Origin: Rhodocyclales bacterium
Lineage (GTDB): Bacteria; Pseudomonadota; Gammaproteobacteria; Burkholderiales; Rhodocyclaceae
DNA length: 40,959 bases
Assembly: GCA_016235805.1 (NCBI GenBank)
Contig: JACRIY010000059.1
Coordinates: 1 to 40,959, forward strand
Direction: 5' to 3'
Shown: positions 40,709 to 40,959 of the stretch, piece after piece
How the letters are laid out: each line of letters starts with the position of its first letter
How positions within the stretch are numbered: position 1 is the first letter of the stretch
The notes under the pieces: generated by a model
The model's input: only the letters and a program-made list of their open reading frames with translations
Told to the model about the DNA's origin: nothing
Databases searched by the model: none
Made by a program: the position numbers and the translations under genes

Positions 40709-40959
40709 ATGAGCACCGTACTAGCGTTCAAGCCCCTGGAGCAGGACATGGACACGCCTGAGGCCAAGGCGGCGACGCGCGTGGCACCGCCACCGGCCAA
40801 CGTCGCCGTCTCGCCAGCGCCGACTTCCGGCTCTGGCGCGCCGGCCGGCGAAAAGCTGCGTGATGTCTTGCGCGTCGTGATTCCACCGCTGTTCGGCATT
40901 GCACTGATGATCGGGATATGGGCGCTGGTGGCGATCAAGTCGGGCAACATCCCCGGCCC
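40709..40959 (+). CDS. nrtB: Nitrate ABC transporter permease NrtB, N-terminal part
   Basis: The first 83 codons are in the window; the gene runs off the right edge. AAGGAG precedes the ATG. After about 50 polar residues the first membrane helix starts (RVVIPPLFGIALMIGIWALV). Position after nrtA and this start fit NrtB. A dispersed-repeat copy supplies AVSPAPTS within the N-terminal cytoplasmic tail, which is Pro/Ala-rich. Confidence 0.8.
   Translation, partial: MSTVLAFKPLEQDMDTPEAKAATRVAPPPANVAVSPAPTSGSGAPAGEKLRDVLRVVIPPLFGIALMIGIWALVAIKSGNIPG
40804..40829 (+). repeat. Dispersed 26-bp repeat, copy 10 (5' part of nrtB)
   Basis: Three mismatches, with core CCAGCGCCGACTT. It is read as AVSPAPTS in the cytoplasmic N-terminal tail of NrtB. 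Confidence 0.7.

Overview
The window looks like chromosome of a high-GC betaproteobacterium of the Rhodocyclaceae/Nitrosomonadales type. The evidence is the gene set (FlhDC, RdgC, NsrR with an NnrS-like protein, NasT with a nitrate ABC transporter, NorQ/NorD-type pair, UbiD, PEP-CTERM proteins) and strongly GC-rich codon use from about 11.7 kb to the right end. No rRNA, intact tRNA or CRISPR array was seen.

Positions 1 to about 11,707 have lower GC and look like an integrated genomic island. From the left they hold two translationally coupled PEP-CTERM genes, an oppositely directed three-gene operon (type IV prepilin, giant prepilin-like protein with eight interpolated repeats, Sel1-repeat protein), an operon of small genes around a RepA-like ATPase with an AlpA-like regulator, a protein of unknown function, and a P4-type tyrosine integrase. 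Just outside the integrase is a 14-base match to the 3' end of a tRNA-Ser gene, the likely right attachment site. The island's left end is probably beyond the window.

From 11.7 kb onward the backbone carries a YgiQ radical-SAM protein and an HNH protein; a TonB-like protein; a Nudix hydrolase; an HDOD-receiver-GGDEF protein; flhDC; rdgC with an M48 protease; fliT; an MFS transporter; greB; ctaA/cox15 with moaC; bepA; a NorQ/CbbQ-NorD/CbbO pair; and a putative aromatic-compound group (SDR, exported intradiol dioxygenase, UbiD decarboxylase, LivK-like binding protein). Near the right end is a nitrogen-oxide section. It has an NsrR gene divergent from a SufT-like/NnrS/ferredoxin-NADP reductase operon with two NsrR-like operators between them, a MarR gene divergent from a DsrC/TusE-like gene, and nasT followed by a leader with a strong intrinsic terminator in front of nrtA and nrtB.

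The most unusual signal is a dispersed repeat of about 26 bp, core CCAGCGCCGACTTTTG, present in at least ten copies in both orientations. Copies lie between genes and inside at least six coding sequences, where they are read in different frames ([15 protein letters not shown] or VSPAPT-like peptides). That fits a nucleotide-level repeat that coding regions tolerate, and not a conserved protein motif. A second unusual structure is the giant prepilin-like protein, whose roughly 62-residue units appear to be inserted between segments of a lectin-like domain.
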